NCBI GenBank assembly: GCA_018818165.1
Contig: JAHISP010000091.1
Span: 1-50,054, forward strand
DNA: 50,054 bases
Origin: Bacteroidota bacterium
GTDB lineage: Bacteria; Bacteroidota; Ignavibacteria; Ignavibacteriales; Melioribacteraceae
Reading direction: 5' to 3'
In this document: piece by piece, positions 17,762-25,470 of the stretch
Layout: every line of letters begins with the position of its first letter
Position numbering within the stretch: position 1 is the stretch's first letter
Notes under the pieces: generated by a model
The model's database searches: none
The model's input: only the letters and a program-made list of their open reading frames with translations
What the model was told of the DNA's origin: nothing
Program-made: the position numbers and the translations under genes

Positions 17762-18219
17762 TTTCTAATGACAGATTTGGGATTATATTTTTGTCGAGCA
17801 ATCCAGATAAGGATTAAGTTATAATTGAGAGATTAAATTTGTATCAATCAATCCCGCTAGGGATTAAATTATAATAGAAAAACAAATTAGATTTTTAAAT
17901 CAATCCCTTAGGGATTGCATTTGGGTTTATTTGGACAAGAAAAAATTGAACCCGAAGACGGGTTCGTGTTTTGTGTTGTAAAAAAAGCTAATAAAATTAA
18001 ACTCCTAGCGGAGTTATTTGATATTAGAAACCATAATTTAGCCCAATCTCATAGATATATCATTAACAACATTATCTTTATAATTCAATCCCGATAGGGA
18101 TTAAATCTAAATAGATAAGAAATGCAACTTGTTGAATAATTCCAATAAGTATTGCATTATAATTGAATCATTATCCCCAATCTGTTGATAGGAATAAATT
18201 TCTAATGACGGATTTGGGA
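17762..18219. repeat. Array of nine hairpins spaced about 41-51 bp
   Basis: Short imperfect palindromes start at 17800, 17850, 17901, 17949, 18000, 18045, 18087, 18138 and 18179. The best stems are AATCCC-gcta-GGGATT, AACCCG-aaga-CGGGTT and AACTCC-tagc-GGAGTT: the stem bases change but still pair, so structure is conserved. Units 1, 6, 8 and 9 are decayed. Linkers differ and are AT-rich, without the fixed repeat sequence of a CRISPR. The array sits between direct repeats of a 21-bp sequence (17762-17782 and 18199-18219, one mismatch). No gene lies within it. Confidence 0.7.
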
Positions 18220-18388
18220 GTATGACATTTTGAGAAGGTAAAACGAGATGCAATTAAGTGGATATTTTAACTCCTACCAAGACCAATAACGTTATAAAGC
18301 TTTGCGAGTTCTCTAAAAATCATTTTTTAAATACTTTATATTACTTTTATCTCATCCTAAAGATGTAGTCCACTATTCATCCCTTTGC
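18217..18388. repeat. Long direct repeat R2b
   Basis: This block matches 14584-14750 and, with R2a, makes up the second copy of the long direct repeat around the Mla operon. It ends in the third copy of the shared upstream motif, in front of the DUF3494 gene. Confidence 0.8.
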
Positions 18389-18390
18389 TC
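18365..18390 (+). promoter_or_regulatory. Shared upstream motif, copy 3 (before DUF3494 gene)
   Basis: GTAGTCCACTATTCATCC continues as CTTTGCTC, 86 bp before the ATG. It keeps the TAGTCC and TTCATCC parts of the motif seen at 12045, 14728 and 21246 but differs in the T-run. Confidence 0.45.
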
Positions 18391-18475
18391 GATTTACATA
18401 ATGGTAACATTCATTTAACTTAATATCAGGTTCAAAAATAATAAATACTTCTCATTAATAGTAACAAGGAACAAC

Positions 18476-19567
18476 ATGCAATATAATACAATTCATATAG
18501 TCAAATATTTTAACCGATTTAATCACTTTTGGGGAATGATATTAATTCTCACATTTATATTACCGAGCATTGCATTTTCTCAATCATCACCCGAAACGGT
18601 AAATCTTGGAACTGCTGGTGATTTTGTGATTTTAGCAAAAACTGGAATATCATGTACTGGAAGCACTCAAATTACAGGAGATCTTGGTATTAGTCCAGCA
18701 GCAGCAACATACATTACTGGATTTGATCTAATAGCAGATGCTTCAACTACATTTTCACTTTCATCTTTAGTTACTGGAAAAGTATTTGCTGCCGATTTTA
18801 CTGAACCAACCCCAACAAAGTTAACTACAGCTATTGGTGATATGGAAACTGCATACACTAATGCAGCAGGACGATTGCTGCCCGATTTTACTGAACTATA
18901 CTCTGGAAACCTTACAGGGAAGACTCTTATACCGGGTCTTTATATGTGGACTACTACTGTTTTGGTAGGTGATGCTGGTGTAACTATTTCGGGTAGTGAA
19001 AACGACATCTGGATATTTCAGATAGCTCAGAATCTTGAAATAGCTAACGGTGCAATTGTTACTTTAGCTGGTGGTGCAAAGGCATCTAACATTTTCTGGC
19101 AAGTAGCTGGTCAAGCTACTCTTGGAACTACAGCAGCAATGAAGGGAATTATTTTATCCAAAACTGCTATAGCGATGTATACTGGTGCAACACTTAGCGG
19201 CAGAGCTTTAGCACAGACCGCCGTAACAATAGATGCAAATACTGTAATCGCACCATCAACTGTTACATCAATAGAAGAAAATACGAAGCTTCTAAACTTT
19301 TCTTTATCCCAAAACTATCCAAATCCTTTCAACCCATCAACTATGATTAAATATAGTATAATGAAAGCAACTCAAGTTTCATTAAAGGTTTATAATATTC
19401 TTGGAGTTGAGGTAGCAACACTTGTAAACGGTCATCAAAATGCAGGAAGTTACAGAGTGCAATTTAATACAAGCCAAGGAAAAGTGAATCTTGCAAGTGG
19501 TATATATTTTTACCGTTTGGAAGCAGAGTCTTATGTTGATACTAAAAAATTGATTCTTTTAAAATAG
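18476..19567 (+). CDS. DUF3494 (ice-binding-like) protein with type IX sorting tail
   Basis: A 363-residue secreted protein. Residues about 1-35 are a long signal peptide ending near IAFS. Residues about 40-262 are a DUF3494 domain, the fold of bacterial and fungal ice-binding proteins, beginning VNLGTAGDFVILAKTGISCT and including ITGDLGISP. The last 85 residues are a type IX secretion sorting domain (LSQNYPNPFNPST, then KVYNILGVEVATLVNG and GIYFYRLEA), so the protein should cross the outer membrane and be attached to the surface. Many DUF3494 proteins are adhesins or of unknown role, so ice binding is not certain. Confidence 0.88.
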   Translation: MQYNTIHIVKYFNRFNHFWGMILILTFILPSIAFSQSSPETVNLGTAGDFVILAKTGISCTGSTQITGDLGISPAAATYITGFDLIADASTTFSLSSLVTGKVFAADFTEPTPTKLTTAIGDMETAYTNAAGRLLPDFTELYSGNLTGKTLIPGLYMWTTTVLVGDAGVTISGSENDIWIFQIAQNLEIANGAIVTLAGGAKASNIFWQVAGQATLGTTAAMKGIILSKTAIAMYTGATLSGRALAQTAVTIDANTVIAPSTVTSIEENTKLLNFSLSQNYPNPFNPSTMIKYSIMKATQVSLKVYNILGVEVATLVNGHQNAGSYRVQFNTSQGKVNLASGIYFYRLEAESYVDTKKLILLK

Positions 19568-19795
19568 TAATATGAAGAGTTTAGATGTTCATAAATAGTT
19601 TGAAGTAGCAATGAAAAAAATGGTTTTTCATCTGATATCAACTATAAATTGATTTACCAGCAAAGGTTGAGCAACATTGATAATTACTGAGTTTGACTAA
19701 ATATTGGTTTTGATTACCACGAGCTGAAGAGATGGTTTATAATTATTCGAAATGTAAAAAATGTTCTTTTTTAATCAACAAAAAATGGAATTATT

Positions 19796-20449
19796 TTGAA
19801 AGAAATTAAATTATTACTTATAGAAGACAATGTAATTTTACGAAATAATATAATTAAAATCCTTAAACCTCATAAAGATTTGCTAGTTATTTCCACATTG
19901 GGGTCTGGGAAATACAATCTAGAAAAAATCGTACCTATAATGCCTGATGTAGTACTTATAAATTTTGAATTACAGAGCAAAAACAAGAATCAATTTATAC
20001 AAACAATTAGAAATGATTTTCCTTCTTCAAAAATAATTGTCAAGAATCTACCACCAGTTTGTGATGAGATTTTACAATTTGTAAAAGCAGGGGTTAACGG
20101 ATTCATTCTTCAAGATGCTTCTCTTATGGATTTATTAATAACGATTAGAAAAGTTGCTAAAGGTTCAACAGTACTTCCTACTCTCTTAACTAATTCACTT
20201 TTCTTACAAATTGTTGAATATGCAGTTAGAGATGATAAAAGTAGCCTGCGAGAAGATGTTAAAATGACAAAAAGAGAATGCGAGGTTATAAGTTTACTTG
20301 GTGATGGATTAAGTAATAACAAAATCGGGAAACAACTTGATATTTCTACTTATACAGTTAAAAGCCATATCCATAATATCATGGATAAACTTTCCTTGCA
20401 TACTAGATTGGAAATTGCAAATTATTCATATATACACACAACAAATTGA
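19796..20449 (+). CDS. NarL/LuxR-type regulator with a degenerate receiver
   Basis: A 217-residue paralog of the regulator at 11333. The phospho-acceptor aspartate is replaced by asparagine (N56 in VLINF) and the conserved lysine by glutamine (Q106 in FILQDA), while the acidic pair E10/D11 remains. The LuxR DNA-binding domain is intact (KREC... to TYTVKSHIHNIM). It should bind DNA but not be switched by ordinary Asp phosphorylation. The start is TTG at 19796, overlapped by a 4-codon minigene ATG (19785), the same arrangement as in the paralog. The DUF3494 gene lies upstream and a lipoprotein operon downstream. Confidence 0.88.
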   Translation: MKEIKLLLIEDNVILRNNIIKILKPHKDLLVISTLGSGKYNLEKIVPIMPDVVLINFELQSKNKNQFIQTIRNDFPSSKIIVKNLPPVCDEILQFVKAGVNGFILQDASLMDLLITIRKVAKGSTVLPTLLTNSLFLQIVEYAVRDDKSSLREDVKMTKRECEVISLLGDGLSNNKIGKQLDISTYTVKSHIHNIMDKLSLHTRLEIANYSYIHTTN

Positions 20450-20576
20450 TTTTTATAAAATGATGAAGAGCTCAAAATAAATTAAGACAATAGTTCTATT
20501 ATCAACAATTATGTAAAAACTGCCATATTAATTCAAAGTGAATAAATAATATGGCAAAATAAAAAGGATGAAAAAA

Positions 20577-20918
20577 ATGAAAAAATTATTAGTAAGTATT
20601 ATTAGTGTACTATTCTTATTAGCAATAGTTAGTTGTTCAGATGAGGAAAATCCTAAATTCCGCATTAGAAATGAACGTACAACTAAGGCAAATGTCCAAG
20701 TTCAGACTACAGGGGGAAACACTATTAACATTAACGATGTTGAAGAAGCTGAAACAACTGCATATCAGAGTGCTGCAGAAGGAAATATAGTAGCTACAGC
20801 AGTAATTCAAAACGAAACTGTATCTCCAACAATTACTTTTTTTGCAGCTAAAGATATTCGTTACACAATAGTTATTCGAACAGGAACAATCCCTTCGCTT
20901 CGTGTGGATCTAGATTAG
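20577..20918 (+). CDS. Small lipoprotein of unknown function
   Basis: A 113-residue exported lipoprotein with a typical signal sequence ending in the lipobox AIVSC. The mature part is a short beta-rich domain with no recognised family. The start at 20577 is preferred because AAGGATG lies 5-10 bp upstream; an ATG at 20568 would add three residues but has no spaced ribosome binding site. The stop TAG is followed immediately by the ATG of the csbD frame. Confidence 0.65.
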   Translation: MKKLLVSIISVLFLLAIVSCSDEENPKFRIRNERTTKANVQVQTTGGNTININDVEEAETTAYQSAAEGNIVATAVIQNETVSPTITFFAAKDIRYTIVIRTGTIPSLRVDLD

Positions 20919-21118
20919 ATGATAGAAAAAAAACAGATTATGCGTTATTGAAAGGGAACCGGAACAAACTTCAAGGTAAACTAAAACAGGAATATGCCGA
21001 ACTAACTGACGATGATTTGCTTTTCGAAGAAGGAAAAGAGAGAGAACTTTTGGGAAGACTTCAATTAAAACTTGGTAAAACCAAAGAACAATTACGTCTT
21101 GTGTTTGCGAAGCTTTAA
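20919..21118 (+). pseudogene. csbD: CsbD-like stress protein, interrupted by a frameshift in A8
   Basis: The ATG at 20919 directly abuts the stop of the preceding gene. Read as is, the frame ends after 10 codons. If one base is added in the A8 run (20926-20933) the product is a normal 66-residue CsbD protein: MIEKKTDYALLKGNRNKLQG, then KLKQEYAELTDDDLLFEEGK, then ERELLGRLQLKLGKTKEQLR. CsbD proteins are small stress-induced proteins. The deletion may be a real mutation, a sequencing error, a phase-variable tract, or a site where polymerase slippage on A8 restores the frame. Confidence 0.8.
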
Positions 21119-21245
21119 ACAATTCATAGGCAAACGTTAAGCCACTATGCAAAACATTTGCCTTTGTTCCTATTGAAAGCAAGTAACGAATCATAAAGCA
21201 AGTAGTAATTTTCCGCAAATAAAATGTTTTACTCAACCAAATGGA

Positions 21246-21273
21246 CTAGTTCCTTTTTCATCCTTTCGGCTTA
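21246..21273 (+). promoter_or_regulatory. Shared upstream motif, copy 4 (before the DUF4382 gene)
   Basis: CTAGTTCCTTTTTCATCC continues as TTTCGGCTTA, 123 bp before the ATG at 21396. With copy 1 it shares CTAGT, a T-run, TTCATCC and a trailing TTT, in otherwise unrelated sequence. It could drive the whole 21396-25271 gene series. Confidence 0.5.
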
Positions 21274-21395
21274 TTGTTTTAGCTCTACATTTCCAATAGT
21301 TTATAGTGTGTTCAAAAAGATTTATGTTGCTAATAGTCTGAGGATAATCTAAAAATGCAAAAGAAAATTTTTACAATTATTAACGGAGTCATACA

Positions 21396-22208
21396 ATGAA
21401 ATATTTAGTAAAAAAAACATTTAATTTTTCCATTTTAGGACTTTTGTTCGTATCAGCTCTATTCATTATAGGGTGTTCTGATTCGACATCGCCTGATAGT
21501 GGACAAGGGGAATTAAAGATAACAATGGTTGACGCACCAGCTGGTTATGAAAGCATAAATATTGTTGTTACAAGGGTTGAAGTTCATAAAGCGGATGTAG
21601 ATTCAAGCAGTGGTTGGGTGATAATAAATAATAATATTGCAACCTATGATTTGCTTACTTTAAGAAATGGTGCAAGTGCTATTCTAGGTAGTAACTTTTT
21701 TGATGCTGGAAATTATACCCAAATACGGTTATTCATTGGTGAAGGTAGCAATGTAGTTGTTGATGGAGTTACCTATCCACTTGAAATTCCTAGTGGCTCT
21801 CAATCTGGTTTAAAACTTAACCACGAGTTCCAAATTCAATCTGATGTAATATATGAACTATTGCTTGATTTTGATGCACAACATTCAATTGTACTTACCG
21901 GAAACGGACAGTATAAGCTGAAACCAGTTATTAGAGTTATACCAATGATACTCTCTGGTACAATTTCAGGCAACATAAGTCCAATAATCACTTTTGCTTC
22001 TGTTTCTGCTATTAGTGGAACAGATACAGTAAGCACTTTTGCAGAAATATTTGATGGATCATTTAAGTTAATGGGATTAATGCATGGAATATATAATGTA
22101 AAAGTTTCGTCAGGTATTGCTATTTATAACGATACTACAATTGTTAATGTTGCGGTTGTAGCAAAACAAAACACAGATTTAGGAACAATCAATTTAAGTC
22201 TGAAATAA
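21396..22208 (+). CDS. DUF4382 lipoprotein
   Basis: A 270-residue lipoprotein: signal peptide and lipobox IIGCS at about residue 27, then a DUF4382 domain (about 38-185), recognisable by LKITMVDAPAGYESINIVVT and LDFDAQHSIVLTGNGQYKLKP. A C-terminal beta-rich segment (about 190-270) resembles a carboxypeptidase-regulatory-like fold. The biochemical role of DUF4382 is unknown. It is first in a run of closely spaced envelope genes (24 bp to the next) and has a shared-motif copy upstream. Confidence 0.82.
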   Translation: MKYLVKKTFNFSILGLLFVSALFIIGCSDSTSPDSGQGELKITMVDAPAGYESINIVVTRVEVHKADVDSSSGWVIINNNIATYDLLTLRNGASAILGSNFFDAGNYTQIRLFIGEGSNVVVDGVTYPLEIPSGSQSGLKLNHEFQIQSDVIYELLLDFDAQHSIVLTGNGQYKLKPVIRVIPMILSGTISGNISPIITFASVSAISGTDTVSTFAEIFDGSFKLMGLMHGIYNVKVSSGIAIYNDTTIVNVAVVAKQNTDLGTINLSLK

Positions 22209-22232
22209 CTAATAAGAATAAGGAGTTATGTA

Positions 22233-22739
22233 ATGAAAATGAAAATGAAAATTTTATTAGCACTGGTTTTAGGGATGGTGATAATCCTTGCAAAGCCTGT
22301 TGCAGCGCAGGATCATGGTTTTGGACTTGGTTTTGTTTTGGGTGAACCAACAGGGTTAAGCGCCAAACTATGGACGTCAAGAGTCAATGCATTTGATTTT
22401 GGTCTTGGTGTTTCTGTTGGCGGTGATCGTATTAGTAAACATGATTATTATTATAACGGTGAAGGTCGAGTTCATTTTCATATGGATTATTTATGGCATT
22501 CATTTAGTGCAATAAATTCAACCGAAAGATTTCCTCTTTATTATGGAATTGGAGGCAGATACAATAGTGGCGGTGGTTATGATGGATCATTCGGTGTTAG
22601 AGGTGTATTTGGTATAGCTTGGCTTCCACGCTCAACGCCATTAGATGTATTCGTTGAGTTAGTTCCTGTCTTTCAACTAACTCCCTTTACAGGTTTTGGC
22701 ATTGATGCCGGATTAGGGATACGATATTTCTTTAATTAA
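22233..22739 (+). CDS. Small outer-membrane beta-barrel protein
   Basis: A 168-residue protein with a cleavable signal peptide ending AKPVAAQ and a mature part of alternating hydrophobic/aromatic strands, ending in the strand GIDAGLGIRYFFN with a terminal aromatic-x pattern typical of outer-membrane proteins. It resembles the small BAPKO_0422/DUF3996-type barrels, though this assignment is tentative. AAGGAG sits 7 bp before the first of three in-frame ATGs. Confidence 0.6.
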   Translation: MKMKMKILLALVLGMVIILAKPVAAQDHGFGLGFVLGEPTGLSAKLWTSRVNAFDFGLGVSVGGDRISKHDYYYNGEGRVHFHMDYLWHSFSAINSTERFPLYYGIGGRYNSGGGYDGSFGVRGVFGIAWLPRSTPLDVFVELVPVFQLTPFTGFGIDAGLGIRYFFN

Positions 22740-22778
22740 AAAAATTGTTCACATTAATAAATTAAAAGGACTCAAAAA

Positions 22779-24275
22779 ATGAAACTAATTACATTTATCT
22801 CGCTCATGCTCATAGGCTTTGTTCAATTAAGCCTTGCACAAGATTTGGTAGAAACACCAAAGAATAATGCCATGTCAAACGTATTTGGTATTACAATTGA
22901 GGGTGGAATTACACTTGGCTCAACTGATTACTCAAGTGCTATTATGGATTATACAGGGAAAGCATCTCTTGAATATTATCTACCTTCTTCTGGTTCAGGA
23001 AATGTGGGATTCAGAATTTTTGGACAACAAGGATTTATTTCTGGCGAGGGGATAGCACTCTCAGCACAGCCAACCCAAAAATTCAAAACAAAAACTGATA
23101 TTTACGGTGCTGGAGTATTTTACACTCTTTCTTTTGAAGATGCAATTTATCCTTGGGTAGCTGTTGGTGCGTCAAATCTTTGGTTTTTTCCTGAAGATGG
23201 TGATGGAAGTAGATTACCTAATTATGACGCCAAAAAGTATGACAAATATATGTTAGCTTATAATGGTGATGCTGGTGTAAGAATTATAGTTTCAAAAAGC
23301 ATGAGTATCAATTTAGCTGGTGGAGTTGTAGTAGGAACCAATGATTACCTTGATGATATACTAGAAGGTTCGAGTAATGATATGTTTTTTACAGCAACTG
23401 CTGGTTTCTCCTACTACTTTGGTAGATTAGCAGATACAGATGGTGATGGAGTTTCCAATTCAGAAGACGCATGTCCAGAAACACCCGAGGGAATACAAGT
23501 GGATGAATTTGGCTGTCCGCTTGATGAAGACAATGATGGTGTTCCAAATTATCTAGATAAATGTGCAAACACACCAGCCGGTGCTAATGTAGATGAAAAC
23601 GGTTGTCAATTTGACGCTGATGCTGATGGTGTTCCCGACAATATAGATAAATGTACTAACACTCCTGGTGGAGTTAAAGTAGATGCAAAAGGCTGTCCGC
23701 TAGATTCAGACGGTGATGGTGTTCCTGATTATCAAGATAAATGTTCAAAGACTCCAGCCGGAACTAGTGTAAATGCTGATGGTTGTGCACTTGATGCCGA
23801 TGGCGATGGTATTTCTGACTCTTTTGATAAATGTCCAAATACACCAAAGGACGTGCAAGTAAATGCTGATGGATGTCCTCTTGAAAAAGATACATTACTT
23901 ATCATCGAAAAAGGTAAAATAGAATCTTTAGTTTTAAGCGGCGACACAAATTTTGAATCTGGTAAGTCAAGACTTCTTTCTAATGCATATAAAGCACTTG
24001 ATGGTCTTGTAGCTACTATGAAAGAACATACTAAATATACCTGGGAAATTGGTGGACACACAGATGCAGTTGGATCAGATAGCTATAACAAAAACCTTTC
24101 AAGACAAAGAGCTCAAGCAGTTGTTGATTACTTGTTAAATAAAGGCGTTGAAAGAAACATGCTTAAAATAGTTGGATATGGTGAAGACAAACCAATTGCT
24201 ACAAATGATACGGCTGAAGGAAAATCTATGAATAGAAGAGTTGAAATAAAATTACTTTCAAAGGGCACCAAGTAG
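22779..24275 (+). CDS. OmpA family protein with thrombospondin type 3 repeats
   Basis: A 498-residue outer-membrane protein: signal peptide ending SLAQ, an N-terminal barrel-like domain (about 25-215), five calcium-binding thrombospondin type 3 repeats (about 217-372; DTDGDGVSNSEDACPETPEG-like units) and a C-terminal OmpA peptidoglycan-binding domain (about 390-497; GGHTDAVGSDSYNKNLSRQR and NRRVEIKL). Such proteins tie the outer membrane to peptidoglycan, with the rigid calcium repeats spanning the gap. It lies in the envelope gene series and is followed by a hairpin terminator. Confidence 0.9.
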   Translation: MKLITFISLMLIGFVQLSLAQDLVETPKNNAMSNVFGITIEGGITLGSTDYSSAIMDYTGKASLEYYLPSSGSGNVGFRIFGQQGFISGEGIALSAQPTQKFKTKTDIYGAGVFYTLSFEDAIYPWVAVGASNLWFFPEDGDGSRLPNYDAKKYDKYMLAYNGDAGVRIIVSKSMSINLAGGVVVGTNDYLDDILEGSSNDMFFTATAGFSYYFGRLADTDGDGVSNSEDACPETPEGIQVDEFGCPLDEDNDGVPNYLDKCANTPAGANVDENGCQFDADADGVPDNIDKCTNTPGGVKVDAKGCPLDSDGDGVPDYQDKCSKTPAGTSVNADGCALDADGDGISDSFDKCPNTPKDVQVNADGCPLEKDTLLIIEKGKIESLVLSGDTNFESGKSRLLSNAYKALDGLVATMKEHTKYTWEIGGHTDAVGSDSYNKNLSRQRAQAVVDYLLNKGVERNMLKIVGYGEDKPIATNDTAEGKSMNRRVEIKLLSKGTK

Positions 24276-24298
24276 ATTTAAAAAACTTTAAAATTCAA

Positions 24299-24334
24299 TT
24301 GAGAGAAGCGGTATAAAATAGCCGCTTTTCTCAA
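24299..24334. terminator. Stem-loop after the OmpA-TSP3 gene
   Basis: TTGAGAGAAGCGG pairs with CCGCTTTTCTCAA (one G-T) around a 10-nt loop, 24 bp after the stop. The T-run after it is weak, so it may be a partial terminator or an RNA-stabilising hairpin. Confidence 0.7.
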
Positions 24335-24392
24335 CTATTAACATTTGTATAAATAATTAAGAACTGATATTAAATAAAAATTGGAAACTGAA

Positions 24393-25064
24393 ATGAAAAA
24401 GATAAAAGGAATAATACTAATTGTAATAGTTGCCATGTCTATTGTTATACTAGGCTGTTCTGCTAGCAATGCCGTTAAAGGTGGTGCAATTGGAGGTGTT
24501 AGTGGTGGAGTAGTTGGCGGTGTAATTGGTCACTATGCAGGCAATACAACACTAGGTGCAATATTAGGAGCAGCTGTTGGTGGTACCGCTGGAGTTTTGA
24601 TTGGAAATAATATGGACAAACAAGCCGATGAAATGAGGGAAGATCTTTCAGGTGCAACTATTGAAAGAGTTGGCGAAGGTATAAAAATCACTTTCGATTC
24701 TGGAATATTATTTGAGTCAAATTCTTCAACTCTTGAGTATAATGCAAAATCAAACATTAATAAACTGGCTGTTATATTAAATAAATATCCCGACACAGAT
24801 ATTCTTGTTTCTGGACATACTGATTCTGATGGTACTGAAGAATACAATCAAACTTTGTCTGAAAGCCGAGCGAAATCAGTTTCGGATTATTCAAGAATGC
24901 AAGGCGTTTCATCTTCACGATTTACCACTGTTGGTCTTGGTGAAGGCGATCCTGTTGCATCAAATGATACTGATAGTGGAAAACGTATGAACAGACGTGT
25001 TGAAATTGCTGTCTTTGCAAATGAAAAACTTAAAGATGCTGCGGAAAATGGTGATCTTAACTAA
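24393..25064 (+). CDS. Glycine-zipper OmpA family lipoprotein
   Basis: A 223-residue lipoprotein: signal peptide with lipobox VILGC, a glycine-zipper membrane segment (GGAIGGVSGGVVGGVIG, continuing to about residue 70) and a C-terminal OmpA domain (about 105-210; VSGHTDSDGTEEYNQTLSES, NRRVEIAV). It resembles YiaD-type proteins that bind peptidoglycan. The ATG at 24393 is preferred; an upstream TTG at 24381 lies in frame, but GGAAA sits just before the ATG. Confidence 0.88.
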   Translation: MKKIKGIILIVIVAMSIVILGCSASNAVKGGAIGGVSGGVVGGVIGHYAGNTTLGAILGAAVGGTAGVLIGNNMDKQADEMREDLSGATIERVGEGIKITFDSGILFESNSSTLEYNAKSNINKLAVILNKYPDTDILVSGHTDSDGTEEYNQTLSESRAKSVSDYSRMQGVSSSRFTTVGLGEGDPVASNDTDSGKRMNRRVEIAVFANEKLKDAAENGDLN

Positions 25065-25121
25065 AAATTTATTCTTAAATAAAACAACGTTTAAAAATAT
25101 TAATATTAAAAGGAGTTTATT

Positions 25122-25271
25122 ATGATTTACACAATTGCGGTTGTTTTTATTGTTTTGTGGTTACTCGGATTTGTGACTTCCTACACAATGGGTGGTCTGA
25201 TTCATGTTCTTTTGGTAGTTGCAATAGTTATGGTGCTTGTTAGAGTAATTCAAGGTCGTAAAATCCTCTAA
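25122..25271 (+). CDS. lmo0937-type small membrane protein
   Basis: A 49-residue protein with two hydrophobic segments: MIYTIAVVFIVLWLLGFVTS, then a GG-containing turn and HVLLVVAIVMVLVRVIQGRK. This is the signature of the lmo0937 (DUF5670) family of small stress-associated membrane proteins. A perfect AAGGAG lies 7-12 bp upstream of the ATG. It closes the envelope/stress gene series. Confidence 0.88.
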   Translation: MIYTIAVVFIVLWLLGFVTSYTMGGLIHVLLVVAIVMVLVRVIQGRKIL

Positions 25272-25317
25272 TCGTATTATATACCTAATAAACTATTTTA
25301 CAGTTATCTATTATTCG

Positions 25318-25374
25318 TTTTGTAAATGTTGTTGGTGTTGAACAAAAGTAAAACACAAAGCAACATTTACAAAA
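25318..25374. terminator. Long inverted repeat between convergent genes
   Basis: TTTTGTAAATGTTG (25318-25331) is perfectly complementary to CAACATTTACAAAA (25361-25374), with a 29-nt loop. It lies between the plus-strand lmo0937-type gene and the minus-strand guaC, where a two-way terminator is expected. Confidence 0.65.
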
Positions 25375-25470
25375 AGTTTTCTAAAGATAGGATAAATTAC
25401 TAAAGTCTTAGTCAAATTAAGACATCACTCCATTTCTTGTAAATATATTTAGCCATTTGCACAAAATATT

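Noticed and set aside
17915-18097. A 60-residue ORF inside the hairpin array
   Set aside because: It is an incidental frame across four hairpin units and has no start signal.
17762-18219. CRISPR array
   Set aside because: The periodicity is about 48 bp, but the repeated sequence is not constant, stems change with compensation, linkers vary from about 25 to 36 bp and are AT-rich, and no cas gene is in the window.
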